This document shows, piece by piece, positions 40,718-50,745 of a DNA stretch of 64,000 nt. The notes under the pieces were generated by a model. The model did not search any database, was not told the DNA's origin, and was given only the letters and a program-made list of their open reading frames with translations. The translations under genes and the position numbers were made by a program. Each line of letters begins with the position of its first letter. Positions within the stretch are counted from its first letter, which is position 1. Source of the DNA: Actinomycetospora straminea (GTDB taxonomy: Bacteria > Actinomycetota > Actinomycetes > Mycobacteriales > Pseudonocardiaceae); contig NZ_JAQZAN010000003.1 in NCBI RefSeq assembly GCF_028737255.1, positions 186,001 to 250,000 of the forward strand, in the 5' to 3' direction.

Positions 40718-41419
40718 GTGGAGACGTGCGTCGTCCATGACGAGCGTCCGCAGGCACGCCGCCGGCTGCGGCTGCTCGTCGACTCCGTCGCGGGCCCCGA
40801 CGCCGTGGCCGTCGCGCGGGACGTCGACGACCTCATGGCGCACCTCGCGGCGACCCCGGGCGCGATCGCGGTGCTCGGGCTGGCCGAGACCGAGCCGACC
40901 GGGCTCGCCGCCGTGCGTCGCGTGCTCGCCGAGTCGCCGGCCACCGGTGTCCTCGTCGCGGGGTCGGCGGGCGCGCACGCACCCGCCCAGCAGGCGGTCG
41001 CCGAGGGCGCGGCGGGGTTCCTGCGCTGGGACGCGCCGCGGGCGATGATCCGCACGCTCGTGCGCAGCACCGCGGCCACCGCGGCCGGCGAGGACCTGGT
41101 GCCCCGCCCCGCGGCGCCCGCCGACGGCCCGATGGTCGGCGCGCGGTCCGACGGCCTGCACGACGTCGTGGTCGACCTCCAGGCCCAGCGGCGCCTGGAG
41201 CTGTCGGTGCGCGAGGTGCAGGTGCTCATCGGCGTCAGCCGCGGGCTGACCAACGCCGACATCGGCCGGCGGCTCTACCTCTCCGACCACACGGTGAAGT
41301 CCCACACCGGGCACCTGTTCCGCAAGCTCGGCGCGAGCGACCGGGCGCAGGCGGTCAGCCACGCCTGGCGCCTCGGGCTCTTCGTCCCCGCGCCCGCCCG
41401 GTGCGCTCCGCGCAGGTGA
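40718..41419 (+). CDS. LuxR/NarL-type response regulator-like protein
   Basis: 233 residues from the GTG at 40718 after GGGGGG; an in-frame GTG at 40697 is possible. The N-terminal 120 residues look like a receiver fold without the phospho-acceptor: RRLRLLVDSVAGPDAVAVAR, VAVLGLAETEPTGLAAV where Asp is expected. The C-terminal helix-turn-helix is textbook: LSVREVQVLIGVSRGLTNAD then IGRRLYLSDHTVKSHTGHLF. A degenerate receiver means it may be controlled by something other than phosphorylation. Its last codons lie inside a 71 bp palindromic element. Confidence 0.88.
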   Translation: METCVVHDERPQARRRLRLLVDSVAGPDAVAVARDVDDLMAHLAATPGAIAVLGLAETEPTGLAAVRRVLAESPATGVLVAGSAGAHAPAQQAVAEGAAGFLRWDAPRAMIRTLVRSTAATAAGEDLVPRPAAPADGPMVGARSDGLHDVVVDLQAQRRLELSVREVQVLIGVSRGLTNADIGRRLYLSDHTVKSHTGHLFRKLGASDRAQAVSHAWRLGLFVPAPARCAPRR

Positions 41420-41471
41420 GCAGAAAGAAGTGCTCCAGCACTTCTTTCTGCTCACGAGCGCGTCAGCGCAC
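41401..41471. repeat. Palindromic element, copy A (terminator-like)
   Basis: The core GTGAGCAGAAAGAAGTGCT (41416-41434) is perfectly inverted at 41437-41455 with a 2 nt loop. Outer arms GTGCGCTCCGCGCAG and GAGCGCGTCAGCGCAC extend the symmetry. The TGA of the LuxR-type gene is its second codon position. A close relative lies reverse-oriented at 45875. It ends two convergent genes and should act as a bidirectional terminator. Confidence 0.85.
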
Positions 41472-41476
41472 CGGCC

Positions 41477-42682
41477 TCATCCGTGTGCCTTGAGCTCCTG
41501 GCGGGCGACGGAGCGCAGGTGCACCTCGTCCGGGCCGTCGGCGAGGCGCAGCGCGCGGGCCCAGGCGTAGGCGTAGGCGAGCGGGAAGTCGTCGGAGACC
41601 CCGCCGCCGCCGTGGATCTGGATCGCGCGGTCGATGACGTCGCACGCCATCCGCGGGCACACGACCTTGATCGCCGCGATCTCCGTGGCCGCGCCGCGCG
41701 AGCCCACGTTGTCGATCAGCCAGGCCGTCTTGAGCACGAGCAGGCGGGCCTGCTCGATGGCGATGCGGCTCTCGGCGATCTGCTCGCGGACGACGCCCTG
41801 CTCGCCGAGCGTCTTGCCGAAGGCGACGCGGTCGTTGGCGCGGCGCACCATCGCGTCCACGGCGCGCTCGGCCATGCCGATGAGGCGCATGCAGTGGTGG
41901 ATGCGACCCGGGCCCAGGCGCGCCTGGGCGATGGCGAAGCCGCCGCCCTCCTCGCCGAGCAGGTTGGACGCGGGCACCCGGACCTGGTTGAGCTCGATCT
42001 CGCAGTGCCCGTGCTGGTCCTGGTAGCCGAAGACCGGCAGCGGGCGGGTGATCGTCAGGCCGGGGGCGTCGCGGGGGACGAGCACCATCGACTGCTGGCG
42101 GTGCGTCGCCGCGTCCGGGTCGGTCTTGCCCATGACGATGAAGACCTGGCAGCGCGGGTCGGCCGCGCCGGAGATCCACCACTTCTTACCGGTGATGACG
42201 TACTCGTCACCCTCGCGCCGGATCGAGGTGGTGATGTTGGTGGCGTCCGACGACGCGACGGCCGGCTCGGTCATCGCGAACGCCGAGCGAATCTCACCGG
42301 CGAGCAGGGGCTCGAGCCACTGCTGCTTCTGCTCGGTGGTGCCGAACAGGTGCAGGGTCTCCATGTTGCCGGTGTCGGGCGCCTGGCAGTTGATCGCCTC
42401 GGGCGCGATCACCGGCGACCAGCCCGACACCTCGGCGACCGGCGCGTACTCGAGGTTCGACAGCCCGGAGACGTCCGGGAGGAACAGGTTCCACAGCCCG
42501 CGCCGGCGCGCCTCGCTCTTGAGCTCCTCCATCACCGGCGGCAGGTCGTGCTCGGCGGGCGTCCCGCGCCGCTCCTCGCGCCAGGCGTCGTAGACCTTCT
42601 CGGCGGGCAGGACCGCTTCGTCGAGGAAAGCTCGCATGCGGTCGGTGTAGTCCTGGGCCGCGGCGCTGGGTGCGAAGTCCAC
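41477..42682 (-). CDS. Acyl-CoA dehydrogenase
   Basis: 401 residues, GTG start. Flavin-dependent oxidation of an acyl-CoA to the enoyl form is expected. The family signatures are [15 protein letters not shown] near residue 133 and [20 protein letters not shown] near 160, [19 protein letters not shown] near 252, and the C-terminal [16 protein letters not shown] where the FAD-binding loop lies. The motif AVASSDATN is closest to ACAD10/11-type and actinobacterial FadE proteins that act on branched or hydroxylated acyl groups. The substrate cannot be stated. It lies alone between two palindromic or regulator boundaries. Confidence 0.92.
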   Translation of the reverse strand: MDFAPSAAAQDYTDRMRAFLDEAVLPAEKVYDAWREERRGTPAEHDLPPVMEELKSEARRRGLWNLFLPDVSGLSNLEYAPVAEVSGWSPVIAPEAINCQAPDTGNMETLHLFGTTEQKQQWLEPLLAGEIRSAFAMTEPAVASSDATNITTSIRREGDEYVITGKKWWISGAADPRCQVFIVMGKTDPDAATHRQQSMVLVPRDAPGLTITRPLPVFGYQDQHGHCEIELNQVRVPASNLLGEEGGGFAIAQARLGPGRIHHCMRLIGMAERAVDAMVRRANDRVAFGKTLGEQGVVREQIAESRIAIEQARLLVLKTAWLIDNVGSRGAATEIAAIKVVCPRMACDVIDRAIQIHGGGGVSDDFPLAYAYAWARALRLADGPDEVHLRSVARQELKAHG

Positions 42683-42786
42683 GCCCGCACCTTCCCACCG
42701 CGTCGCCGCCCCGGCGAGCCCTGACCGCCGTGACCGATCTCCGGACCTGCGGAGCAGCTGGGGCTGTACTGGCGCAGGCTCGGGCC

Positions 42787-42792
42787 TAGACT
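42787..42792 (+). promoter_or_regulatory. Leaderless-type -10 element of the molybdate regulator
   Basis: TAGACT, 7 nt, GTG at 42800. Probably the promoter of the whole molybdate unit. Confidence 0.55.
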
Positions 42793-42799
42793 GCCCGCC

Positions 42800-43204
42800 G
42801 TGACGCACTTCCGGATCGCCGAGGCCGCACGGCTGCTCGGGGTCAGCGACGACACGGTGCGCCGGTGGACCGACGGCGGCTCGCTGCCGGTGTCCACCGA
42901 CGCCAGCGGACGCAAGGTCATCGCCGGCGCCGACCTCGCCGCCTTCGCGCGCGCCCAGGCCCACGCCACCCCCGACCCGTCCGGGGTGGGCCGCTCCGCG
43001 CGCAACCGCTTCGTCGGCCTCGTGACCTCGATCAGCAGCGACAAGGTGATGTCGCAGGTCGAGATGCAGTGCGGGCCGCACCGCGTGGTGTCGCTGATGA
43101 GCACCGAGGCCGTCGAGGAGCTCGGGCTCGAGGTCGGCTCGCTGGCGGTCTCGATCGTCAAGGCGTCGCAGATCATCGTCGAGACCCCCGGCGGCATGGC
43201 GTGA
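42800..43204 (+). CDS. Molybdate-responsive helix-turn-helix/TOBE regulator
   Basis: 134 residues, GTG start. The N-terminal MerR-like helix-turn-helix is [20 protein letters not shown]; a basic linker follows; the C-terminal 68 residues form one mop/TOBE domain ([20 protein letters not shown] then [19 protein letters not shown]) that binds molybdate. It resembles actinobacterial single-Mop regulators, smaller than ModE. It overlaps modA by 4 bp and likely tunes the operon in response to molybdate. Confidence 0.9.
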   Translation: MTHFRIAEAARLLGVSDDTVRRWTDGGSLPVSTDASGRKVIAGADLAAFARAQAHATPDPSGVGRSARNRFVGLVTSISSDKVMSQVEMQCGPHRVVSLMSTEAVEELGLEVGSLAVSIVKASQIIVETPGGMA

Positions 43205-43974
43205 GCGGCGCCCGCAGGCTCGTCGTGACGGCCCTGGCCGCCGCGCTCGCGCTGACCGTCACCGGGTGCGGATCGTCCGATGGGGAACAACAGCCCACCC
43301 GCACGCTCACCGTCTCCGCGGCCGCGTCGCTGACCGACGTCTACGACGGGCTCAAGCCGCGGTTCGAGCAGGCCAACCCGGGCACCACCGTGGTGTTCAA
43401 CTTCGGCGGCTCGGACACGCTCTCCCAGCAGGTCGTGCAGGGGGCACCCGCCGACGTGCTGGCCACCGCCAGCACCCGCACGATGCAGACCGCGCAGCAG
43501 GCCGGGCGCATCGCCGGCGAGCCGGTCACCTACGCCACCAACAGGCTCCAGATCGCCGTGCAGCCCGGCAACCCGAAGCAGGTCACCGGCCTGCCGTCCC
43601 TGGTCGGGCCGCAGGTCACCGAGTCGGTGTGCGCGCCCGCCGTCCCGTGCGGCGCCGCGACCGAGGCCGCCGAGCGCGCCGCGGGCGTCACGCTCGACCC
43701 GGTCAGCGAGGAGCAGGACGTCCGCTCGGTGCTCCAGCGCGTGCAGACCCGCAACGTCGACGCCGGCCTCGTCTACGTCACCGACGTGCGGGCCGCGGGC
43801 GGTCAGGTCCAGGGCGTCGACTTCCCGGAGGCCACGGCGCCGGGCGCGGCGCAGAACTACCTCGTCGGCGCGGTCGTCGGCGGTCAGGCCGACCTCGCGG
43901 ACGCGTGGATCCGCTTCGTCACGGGCCCCCAGGGCGACGCGGCCCTGCAGCAGGCCGGGTTCACGCTCCGGTGA
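43201..43974 (+). CDS. modA: Molybdate ABC transporter substrate-binding lipoprotein
   Basis: 257 residues, GTG start overlapping the regulator stop. A lipoprotein signal ends at LTVTGCGSS. The binding protein fold starts [20 protein letters not shown], with the ligand Ser residues in SAAAS and [10 protein letters not shown], and [15 protein letters not shown] towards the end as in ModA proteins. It captures molybdate or tungstate outside the cell for the ModBC channel. Confidence 0.95.
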   Translation: MSGARRLVVTALAAALALTVTGCGSSDGEQQPTRTLTVSAAASLTDVYDGLKPRFEQANPGTTVVFNFGGSDTLSQQVVQGAPADVLATASTRTMQTAQQAGRIAGEPVTYATNRLQIAVQPGNPKQVTGLPSLVGPQVTESVCAPAVPCGAATEAAERAAGVTLDPVSEEQDVRSVLQRVQTRNVDAGLVYVTDVRAAGGQVQGVDFPEATAPGAAQNYLVGAVVGGQADLADAWIRFVTGPQGDAALQQAGFTLR

Positions 43975-44783
43975 TGCGCACCCGCCGGGGCGGCGCGACC
44001 ACGCTCGCGCTGCCCTGGCCGGTGTGGGTGCCGGCGGTGGTGGGGTTCGGGCTCATCGCGGTGCCCGTGGCCGGGCTCGTGCTGCGGACGAACTGGGCCG
44101 ACTTCGGCGCGCTGATCACCACCCCCGCCGCGCTCGACGCCCTGTGGCTCTCGCTGCAGACGGGGCTGGTGTCGACGGCGCTGTGCCTGCTGCTCGGGAC
44201 GCCGCTCGCGCTCGTGCTGGCGCGCTCGGACCTGCCGGGGCTGGCGGTGCTGCGCTCGATCGTGCTGCTGCCGCTGGTCCTGCCGCCGGTGGTCGGCGGG
44301 CTCACGCTGCTGTTCCTGCTCGGGCGGACGGGGCCGATCGGGCAGCTGCTCGACGCGTGGTTCGGGATCACGGTGCCGTTCTCCACCGAGGCCGTCGTCC
44401 TCGCGCAGACCTTCGTCGCCATGCCCTTCCTCGTCGTCAGCCTGGAGGGCGCGCTGCGGACGGCCGGCGAGCGCTACGAGGTCGTCGCCGCGACCCTCGG
44501 CGCGCCGCCGCTGACCGCGCTGCGGCGGGTGACGCTGCCGGTCGTGCTGCCGGGGCTGGTGTCGGGGTCGGTGCTGGCGTTCGCCCGCGCGCTCGGCGAG
44601 TTCGGCGCGACGATCGCCTTCGCCGGCAACCTCCAGGGCACCACCCAGACCCTGCCGTTGCTGATCTACATCCAGTCGCAGAACGACCTCGACGGCGCGG
44701 TGGCCATGTCGCTGGTGCTCGTGGTCGTCGCCGTCCTCGTCATCGTCGCCACCCGCACCCGCGACGTCTCGGGCGTGCGGTGA
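43974..44783 (+). CDS. modB: Molybdate ABC transporter permease
   Basis: 269 residues, ATG start overlapping modA by 1 bp (TGATG). About six transmembrane helices; the ABC-coupling EAA loop is [20 protein letters not shown] and the family motif [17 protein letters not shown] is typical of ModB. It forms the membrane pore with ModC as energiser. Confidence 0.95.
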   Translation: MRTRRGGATTLALPWPVWVPAVVGFGLIAVPVAGLVLRTNWADFGALITTPAALDALWLSLQTGLVSTALCLLLGTPLALVLARSDLPGLAVLRSIVLLPLVLPPVVGGLTLLFLLGRTGPIGQLLDAWFGITVPFSTEAVVLAQTFVAMPFLVVSLEGALRTAGERYEVVAATLGAPPLTALRRVTLPVVLPGLVSGSVLAFARALGEFGATIAFAGNLQGTTQTLPLLIYIQSQNDLDGAVAMSLVLVVVAVLVIVATRTRDVSGVR

Positions 44784-45874
44784 CCGCGCTCGAGGCCCGG
44801 GTGACGACCCGGCGCGGCGGGTTCACCCTCGACGTCGCGGTCGAGGTCGCGCCCGGCGAGGTGGTCGCGGTGCTCGGGGCGAACGGGTCGGGCAAGTCGA
44901 CGCTGCTCGGGACGCTCGCGGGCCTCCACGCCCCCGAGCACGCGCGGATCACGCTCGGCGGGCGGGTGCTCACCGACACCGCGGCGCGGTTCGCGGTGCC
45001 CGCCCACCGGCGCCGGGTGGGGCTGCTCAGCCAGCAGGCGCTGCTCTTCCCGCACCTGACCGCCCGCGACAACGTCGCCTTCGGCCCCCGCTGCGCCGGC
45101 CGGGGACGACGGGCGGCGCGCGCGGCGGCAGAGGAGCGGCTCGCCGACGTCGGCCTCGGTGAGCTCGCCGAACGCCGCCCCTCGGAGCTCTCGGGCGGGC
45201 AGGCGCAGCGGGTGGCGATCGCCCGCGCGCTCGCCGTCGAGCCCGAGCTGCTGCTGCTCGACGAGCCCTTCGCCGCGCTCGACGTCGACGCCGCGCCGGC
45301 CGTGCGCTCGGTGCTGCGCCGGGTCGTGCGGCAGACGGGGCAGACGACGCTGCTGGTCACACACGACGTGGTCGACGCCGTGGTGCTCGCCGACCGCCTC
45401 GTGGTGCTGGCCGACGGCGCGGTGGTCGAGGAGGGCCCGACGGCGGAGGTGCTGGCGCGCCCGCGCTCGGCGTTCGCGGCGCGGGTCGCGGGGCTGGACC
45501 TCGTCGGGGGCGCGGCGTCGGCCGCCGGGCTGACGACGCCCGAGGGCGCCACGGTGCACGGGCGCGCCTCCGAGGAGCTCGCGGACGGCGAGCCGGCGGT
45601 CGCGGTGTTCCCGCCGAGCGCGGTCGCGGTGCACCGCAAGCACCCCGAGGGCAGCCCCCGCAACGTGCTGCCGGTGCGCCTCGCGGCCCTCGAGCCGCGC
45701 GGCGAGGTGGTGCGCCTGCGCGCGGCGGCGGCGCCGGGCGGTCCGGGGTGGGTCGAGGGCCTCGCCGCCGACGTCACCCCGGCCGCCGTCGCCGAGCTGG
45801 GCGTGGAGCCGGGCGACGAGCTGTGGTTCGCGGTCAAGGCCACCGAGGTCGCCGTGCACCCCCGCCGCCGCTAG
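44780..45874 (+). CDS. modC: Molybdate ABC transporter ATP-binding protein
   Basis: 364 residues, GTG start overlapping modB. Walker A is GANGSGKST near residue 36, Q-loop [13 protein letters not shown], signature [15 protein letters not shown] near 138, Walker [13 protein letters not shown] and the His switch LLVTHDV. The C-terminal 110 residues are a TOBE domain ([20 protein letters not shown], then [15 protein letters not shown]). Its stop is directly followed by the palindromic element copy B. Confidence 0.95.
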   Translation: MTALEARVTTRRGGFTLDVAVEVAPGEVVAVLGANGSGKSTLLGTLAGLHAPEHARITLGGRVLTDTAARFAVPAHRRRVGLLSQQALLFPHLTARDNVAFGPRCAGRGRRAARAAAEERLADVGLGELAERRPSELSGGQAQRVAIARALAVEPELLLLDEPFAALDVDAAPAVRSVLRRVVRQTGQTTLLVTHDVVDAVVLADRLVVLADGAVVEEGPTAEVLARPRSAFAARVAGLDLVGGAASAAGLTTPEGATVHGRASEELADGEPAVAVFPPSAVAVHRKHPEGSPRNVLPVRLAALEPRGEVVRLRAAAAPGGPGWVEGLAADVTPAAVAELGVEPGDELWFAVKATEVAVHPRRR

Positions 45875-45944
45875 GTGCGCTCCGCGCTCGTGAGCAGAAA
45901 GAAGTGCTCCGGCACTCTTTTCTGCTCACCTGCGCGCAGCGCAC
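45875..45944. repeat. Palindromic element, copy B (terminator-like)
   Basis: GTGCGCTCCGCGCTCGTGAG begins directly after the modC stop codon; the core GTGAGCAGAAAGAAGTGC is inverted after a short loop with one pair of changes (CACTCTTTTCTGCTCAC). The whole 70 bp is the reverse complement of copy A at 41401 with a few changes. It ends modC. Confidence 0.85.
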
Positions 45945-45947
45945 CTC

Positions 45948-45961
45948 ACAGGTCCGGCGGG
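45948..45961 (+). repeat. 14 bp direct repeat, left copy
   Basis: ACAGGTCCGGCGGG, identical to 47656-47669, which is the 3' end of the amn gene. The pair brackets the acyl-CoA synthetase gene at 46105-47643. On the minus strand both encode PPDL and stop. Confidence 0.7.
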
Positions 45962-46104
45962 ATCAGGCCGCTGCGTGAGCACACGCGACCGGGGACAGCA
46001 ACCGACCAGTGACGCCGCCGTGCCCGCAGGGTGTCGGTCGACCGAGGACCGTGACGGCACGGACCGGCCGGGCGGGTCCGCCCGGCGTCGGACGGAGAGC
46101 AGCC

Positions 46105-47643
46105 ATGCGTGTGCCACTGACGGTCAACGACTTCCTCTACCGGGCCGAAGCCGTCAACGCAGACGCCGTCGCCGTGGTCGACGAGCCCGTCCAGCCCGCT
46201 GTCCCGCTGCGGACGATGACCTACCGCGAGCTCCTCGTCCGCGTCCGCGCCTGGCAGGCCGGGTTCGACGCCCTCGGGATCGGCGAGGGGGAGCGGGTGG
46301 CCGTGGTGAGCCAGAACGCGGCCAGGCTGCTGGAGCTGATGTACGCGGTTCCCGCTGCCGGACGCATCTGTGTGCCGGTGAACTTCCGGCTCCGCGCCGA
46401 GGAGGTCGAGTACATCGTCCGGCATTCCGGCGCGTCGATGCTGTTCGTCGATCCCGAGCTCGATGAGCCGCTCAAGACGGTCCAGGCAGCGCACCGTTTC
46501 GTGCTGGGAGGGGAGACCGACGAGCACGTGATGCGGTTCGGCGCCACGCCTCGACCGTGGTCGGAGCCGTGGGAGGACGCGACCGCCACGATCAACTACA
46601 CCTCGGGGACGACGGCTCGGCCCAAGGGCGTCCGGATCACGCACCGGAACCTCTGGGTCAACGCCATGAGCTTCGGGATGCACCTGCGCCTGTGGGAGGG
46701 CGACACCTACCTGCACACACTGCCCATGTTCCACGCCAACGGCTGGGGGTTGCCCTACCCGCTGGCCGGCCTCGGCGCGAAACAGGTCGTGCTGCGCAAG
46801 GTGGACGGCGCCGAGGTCCTCCGACGCGTCGACGAGCACGGCGTCACGGTGATGTGCGGGGCCCCGGCCGTGTGGAACGCGGTGCTGGACGCCGCCGCCT
46901 CGTGGGACGGGGACGTCCCGGGCCGGGGCCGCGTCCGGATCGTGTGTGCGGGCGCCCCGCCACCGACGCGGATGATCCAGCGCATCGACGAGGAGCTCGG
47001 CTGGGAGTTCATCCAGATCTACGGGCTGACCGAGACCTCACCGATCGTCACCTTCAACCGGACGCGGCCGGCCGACACCACGCTGCCCGCCGAAGAACGC
47101 GCACGCCGATCGGGACGCGCCGGGGCCCCGGCGCTCGGCGTACAGCTGACGACCTCCGACGTCGGAGAGGTGCTCGTCCGGTCGAACGTCGTCCTCGACG
47201 GTTACTGGGAGGACCCCGGAGCCACCGCCGAAGCACTGGCCGACGGGTGGTTCCACACCGGCGACGGCGGCTCGATCGACGACGAGGGGTACCTGACGAT
47301 CTCGGACCGGAAGAAGGACGTGATCATCTCCGGCGGAGAGAACGTCTCGTCGATCGAGGTCGAGGACTGCATCTCCCACCTGACCGAGGTCGCCGAGGTC
47401 GCGGTGATCGGCGTGCCCGACGACACGTGGGGCGAGACGGTCAAGGCACTCGTCGTCCGGGCGCCCGGTACGGAGATCGGCGAGGAGGACGTCATCTCCC
47501 ACTGCAAGCAACGTCTGGCCGGCTTCAAGGCCCCGACGACAGTGGAGTTCCGCGAGTCCATCCCTCGCACGGCGACCGGGAAGGTCCAGAAGTACAAGCT
47601 CCGCGAGCCCTACTGGGCGGGACACCGACACGGCGTGCACTAG
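46105..47643 (+). CDS. Acyl-CoA synthetase (AMP-forming), FadD-like
   Basis: 512 residues, ATG start behind GGAGAG. The adenylating core has YTSGTTARPKGVRITHRN near residue 166, IYGLTETSPIVTFN near 313, FHTGDGGSIDDEGYLTISDR near 388 and KVQKYKLREPYW at the end, with the catalytic Lys in ATGKVQK. It activates a carboxylic acid to acyl-AMP and then CoA thioester; YLHTLPMFHANGWGLP suits medium- or long-chain FadD proteins. It is less GC-biased than its neighbours and lies between 14 bp direct repeats, so it may be acquired. Confidence 0.92.
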   Translation: MRVPLTVNDFLYRAEAVNADAVAVVDEPVQPAVPLRTMTYRELLVRVRAWQAGFDALGIGEGERVAVVSQNAARLLELMYAVPAAGRICVPVNFRLRAEEVEYIVRHSGASMLFVDPELDEPLKTVQAAHRFVLGGETDEHVMRFGATPRPWSEPWEDATATINYTSGTTARPKGVRITHRNLWVNAMSFGMHLRLWEGDTYLHTLPMFHANGWGLPYPLAGLGAKQVVLRKVDGAEVLRRVDEHGVTVMCGAPAVWNAVLDAAASWDGDVPGRGRVRIVCAGAPPPTRMIQRIDEELGWEFIQIYGLTETSPIVTFNRTRPADTTLPAEERARRSGRAGAPALGVQLTTSDVGEVLVRSNVVLDGYWEDPGATAEALADGWFHTGDGGSIDDEGYLTISDRKKDVIISGGENVSSIEVEDCISHLTEVAEVAVIGVPDDTWGETVKALVVRAPGTEIGEEDVISHCKQRLAGFKAPTTVEFRESIPRTATGKVQKYKLREPYWAGHRHGVH

Positions 47644-47653
47644 CGCGGCACCC

Positions 47654-48856
47654 CTACAGGTCCGGCGGGCCCCCGAACAGCGGCTCGTCGACCGCGCGGA
47701 TCTCCTGACCGGGCAGGCCCTCGGGGTGCTCGCGGCGCACCGACCCCAGCGCGGTCAGCGCCAGGTCGAGGTGGTGGCGCTTGGACGCCTCGTAGAACTC
47801 CTGCGCGCCGGCGGCGAGCTTCGGCGAGCCGTGCAGCGGCTTGTCCGAGACGCACAGCAGCGTCGCGTGCGGCACGCGGTAGCGGAAGCCGTTGGCCGCG
47901 ATCGTCGCCGACTCCATGTCGACCGCGACGCTGCGGCTCAGGCGCATCGCGCGCAGCGTCGCCTGCTGGTTGAACTCCCAGTCGCGGTTGTCGGTGGTGT
48001 GCACGATGCCCAGGCGGTAGGTCATGCCGGCGCGCTGCAGCGCGTCGAGCAGGTAGGAGTTCAGGCGGTGGTTGGGCACGACGGGCACGTCGAGCGGCAG
48101 CACCTCGTCGAGGACGTGGTCGGCGCGCTGGTAGCCCGTGGCCAGCACGAAGTCGCCCTTCTGCTGGTGGTTCCGCAGCCCGCCGCAGTGCCCGATCATG
48201 ATCATGGTGTCGGGGCGCAGGACGGCGACGTGGTCGGTCGCGGTCTTCGCGTTCGCCGGCCCCACGCCGATGTTCACGAGGCTGACGCCGTCGCCCGCCT
48301 CGGTGACGTGGTGGTAGGCGGGCATCTGGGCGCCCGGCCGGTCGGGGCGCACGGCGTCGGGAAAGCGCTCGAGGAACGACTGGACGTGCATCGCGTAGTT
48401 CGTGAACAGCACGTGGCGCTGGAACGCGACCGCGGGCGTGCCCGTGTAGTGGCCGATCCGGTCGATCGACAGCGCCATCCGCTCGGGGGAGAAGAGGAAG
48501 AGCTTCTTCGACCGGGTGTCGACGCGGTCCTCGTCGAGGGCGACGAAGAAGTCGGGGTCGTCGAACGGCGGCTGCACGCGCGACCGGCTCGCCGTGATCC
48601 GCGCGCCCATGGCGAGCAACGAGGCGAGCTCCCGGCACAGGTAGCGCCGGATCGCTCCGGCACGGGCGAACTCGCCGTCGAGGTGCGGGTTGTGCTGCGA
48701 CCACGGTCGGACGACCTCGAGGCGCCCGTACCAGCCGTCCTCGTCGGCGGCGACGAGCACGTCGACGAGCCGGTCGGTCGCCTTCTCGACGTCGCCGGCG
48801 TCGCTGCCCTGCAGGTCGGTGCCGTCGACCTCGACCACGTCGCCCATGGTCCGCAT
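47654..48856 (-). CDS. amn: AMP nucleosidase
   Basis: 400 residues, ATG start (a second ATG is 3 codons later). It splits AMP into adenine and ribose 5-phosphate. The N-terminal half is the Amn-specific domain (YGRLEVVRPWSQHNPHLDGE, ASRSRVQPPFDDPDFFVALD), the C-terminal half a nucleoside phosphorylase fold: GHCGGLRNHQQKGDFVLATG near residue 235, TDNRDWEFNQQATLRAMRLS near 295 and the VDMESATIAANGF nucleoside-binding Glu near 318. It is shorter than E. coli Amn (484) but complete in motifs. It ends next to the synthetase gene insertion point. Confidence 0.94.
   Translation of the reverse strand: MRTMGDVVEVDGTDLQGSDAGDVEKATDRLVDVLVAADEDGWYGRLEVVRPWSQHNPHLDGEFARAGAIRRYLCRELASLLAMGARITASRSRVQPPFDDPDFFVALDEDRVDTRSKKLFLFSPERMALSIDRIGHYTGTPAVAFQRHVLFTNYAMHVQSFLERFPDAVRPDRPGAQMPAYHHVTEAGDGVSLVNIGVGPANAKTATDHVAVLRPDTMIMIGHCGGLRNHQQKGDFVLATGYQRADHVLDEVLPLDVPVVPNHRLNSYLLDALQRAGMTYRLGIVHTTDNRDWEFNQQATLRAMRLSRSVAVDMESATIAANGFRYRVPHATLLCVSDKPLHGSPKLAAGAQEFYEASKRHHLDLALTALGSVRREHPEGLPGQEIRAVDEPLFGGPPDL
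47656..47669 (+). repeat. 14 bp direct repeat, right copy (3' end of amn)
   Basis: ACAGGTCCGGCGGG; on the minus strand it encodes the last residues PPDL and stop of AMP nucleosidase. See the left copy at 45948. Confidence 0.7.
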
Positions 48857-48972
48857 GGTCCCAGGCCCGTCCGATCATCCGGTGACGGCGGGGCGACCGG
48901 CGTGACATCGTGGCCGCGACCACAGAGCATCCGCACAGTGGTCGCACACGTGCTCGTGCCCGGAGGTCTCCT

Positions 48973-50622
48973 GTGACGGCGCCCGCCCAGCCCCTCGTCC
49001 CCAGCTACACCTCGGGGATCTCGGACATCCCCCTGCTCGGGGACACCATCGGCGACAACCTCGACCGGACCGCCGGGGCGCGGCCGGACGCCGAGGCGCT
49101 GGTCGACCGGGCGCGGGGCGAGCGCTACACGTGGGCGCAGTTCGTCGCCGAGGTCGACGCGCTCGCGCTCGGGCTGCTCGAGGCCGGGGTGGCCGTGGGC
49201 GACCGCGTGGGCATCTGGGCGCCGAACTGCTCGCCGTGGACGCTGCTGCAGTACGCGACCGCGAAGATCGGCGCGATCCTCGTCAACATCAACCCGGCCT
49301 ACCGGACCCACGAGCTCGCGTTCGTGCTCGACCAGGCGGGCATCTCGCTGCTGGTCGCCGCGCGCAGCTTCAAGACCTCCGACTACGTCGCGATGATCGA
49401 CGAGGTCCGGCCCGAGCGGCAGGCGCTGCAGCGGGTCGTGATCATCGACTCCGACGAGTGGGACGGCCTGTTCGACCGCTCCGGCGACACGTCCCGCGTC
49501 CGCGAGGTGCAGGCGACGCTGACGCCGGACGACCCGATCAACATCCAGTACACGTCGGGCACGACGGGCTTCCCCAAGGGCGCGACGCTCTCGCACCACA
49601 ACATCCTCAACAACGGCTTCTTCGTCGGGCAGCTCATCGGCTACGACGACACGGACCGCGTCTGCATCCCGGTGCCCTTCTACCACTGCTTCGGCATGGT
49701 CATGGGCAACCTCGCGTGCACCAGCTCCGGCGCGACGATGGTCATCCCCGCGCCCGGGTTCGACCCGACGCTGACCCTCGAGGCCGTCGCCGCCGAGCGG
49801 TGCACCTCGCTCTACGGCGTGCCGACGATGTTCATCGCCGAGCTGGGGCTGGAGGACTTCGAGTCCTACGACCTGACGAGCCTGCGCACCGGGATCATGG
49901 CCGGCTCGCCGTGCCCGATCGAGGTGATGAAGCAGGTCGTCGAGCGGATGGGCATGACCGAGGTCGCCATCTCCTACGGCATGACCGAGACCAGCCCGGT
50001 GTCCACGCAGACCCGTGTCGACGACTCGCTGGACCGCCGCGTGTCCACCGTCGGGCGCACGATGCCCCACCTCGAGTCGAAGATCGTCGACCCGGAGACC
50101 GGGCGCACCGTGCCGCGCGGCACCCCCGGCGAGCTGTGCACCCGGGGCTACTCGGTGATGCTCGGGTACTGGGAGCAGCCCGACAAGACCGCGGAGGTCA
50201 TCGACCGCGCCCGCTGGATGCACAGCGGCGACCTCGGCGTCATGGACGACGAGGGCTACATCAACATCACCGGCCGCATCAAGGACATGGTCATCCGGGG
50301 TGGGGAGAACATCTACCCGCGCGAGATCGAGGAGTTCCTCTACACCCACCCCGACATCGTCGACGCCCAGGTCATCGGGGTCCCCGACGAGCGGTTCGGC
50401 GAGGAGATCATGGCCTGGGTGCGCCAGAAGCCGGGCACCGAGCCGCTGACCGCCGAGGCGCTGCGCGAGTTCGCGCAGGGTCGGCTGGCGCACTACAAGA
50501 TCCCGCGCTACGTGCACGTCGTCGAGGAGTTCCCGATGACCGTGACCGGCAAGGTCCGCAAGGTCCAGATGCGCGAGGAGGCCCTCGAGCTGCTGGGCCT
50601 GTCCCAGAGCCCGACGGCCTGA
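48973..50622 (+). CDS. Acyl-CoA synthetase (AMP-forming), FadD-like
   Basis: 549 residues, GTG start 6 nt after GGAGG; upstream in-frame codons lie before that site. Motifs: [20 protein letters not shown] near residue 195, [17 protein letters not shown] near 336, [19 protein letters not shown] and [20 protein letters not shown] near 416, [14 protein letters not shown] and [11 protein letters not shown] at the end with the catalytic Lys. It resembles the medium/long-chain FadD group including FadD35-like proteins. The acid partner is unknown. Its start is divergent from amn. Confidence 0.93.
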   Translation: MTAPAQPLVPSYTSGISDIPLLGDTIGDNLDRTAGARPDAEALVDRARGERYTWAQFVAEVDALALGLLEAGVAVGDRVGIWAPNCSPWTLLQYATAKIGAILVNINPAYRTHELAFVLDQAGISLLVAARSFKTSDYVAMIDEVRPERQALQRVVIIDSDEWDGLFDRSGDTSRVREVQATLTPDDPINIQYTSGTTGFPKGATLSHHNILNNGFFVGQLIGYDDTDRVCIPVPFYHCFGMVMGNLACTSSGATMVIPAPGFDPTLTLEAVAAERCTSLYGVPTMFIAELGLEDFESYDLTSLRTGIMAGSPCPIEVMKQVVERMGMTEVAISYGMTETSPVSTQTRVDDSLDRRVSTVGRTMPHLESKIVDPETGRTVPRGTPGELCTRGYSVMLGYWEQPDKTAEVIDRARWMHSGDLGVMDDEGYINITGRIKDMVIRGGENIYPREIEEFLYTHPDIVDAQVIGVPDERFGEEIMAWVRQKPGTEPLTAEALREFAQGRLAHYKIPRYVHVVEEFPMTVTGKVRKVQMREEALELLGLSQSPTA

Positions 50623-50672
50623 ATCCGGCACGACGGCGTCCTGACAGCGGATTCGTGGTGGCCGCGCGGGGA

Positions 50673-50678
50673 TAAACT
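50673..50678 (+). promoter_or_regulatory. Likely -10 element of the cold-shock gene
   Basis: TAAACT within GGGGATAAACTGG, about 68 nt before the GTG start. It leaves a leader of roughly 60 nt, as is usual for cold-shock genes. Confidence 0.45.
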
Positions 50679-50745
50679 GGACGTCTGCGCTCCGGCACGG
50701 TCGCCGGGGCGCTTTGTCGTGGATGACGCAGGACGGGAGACGACG

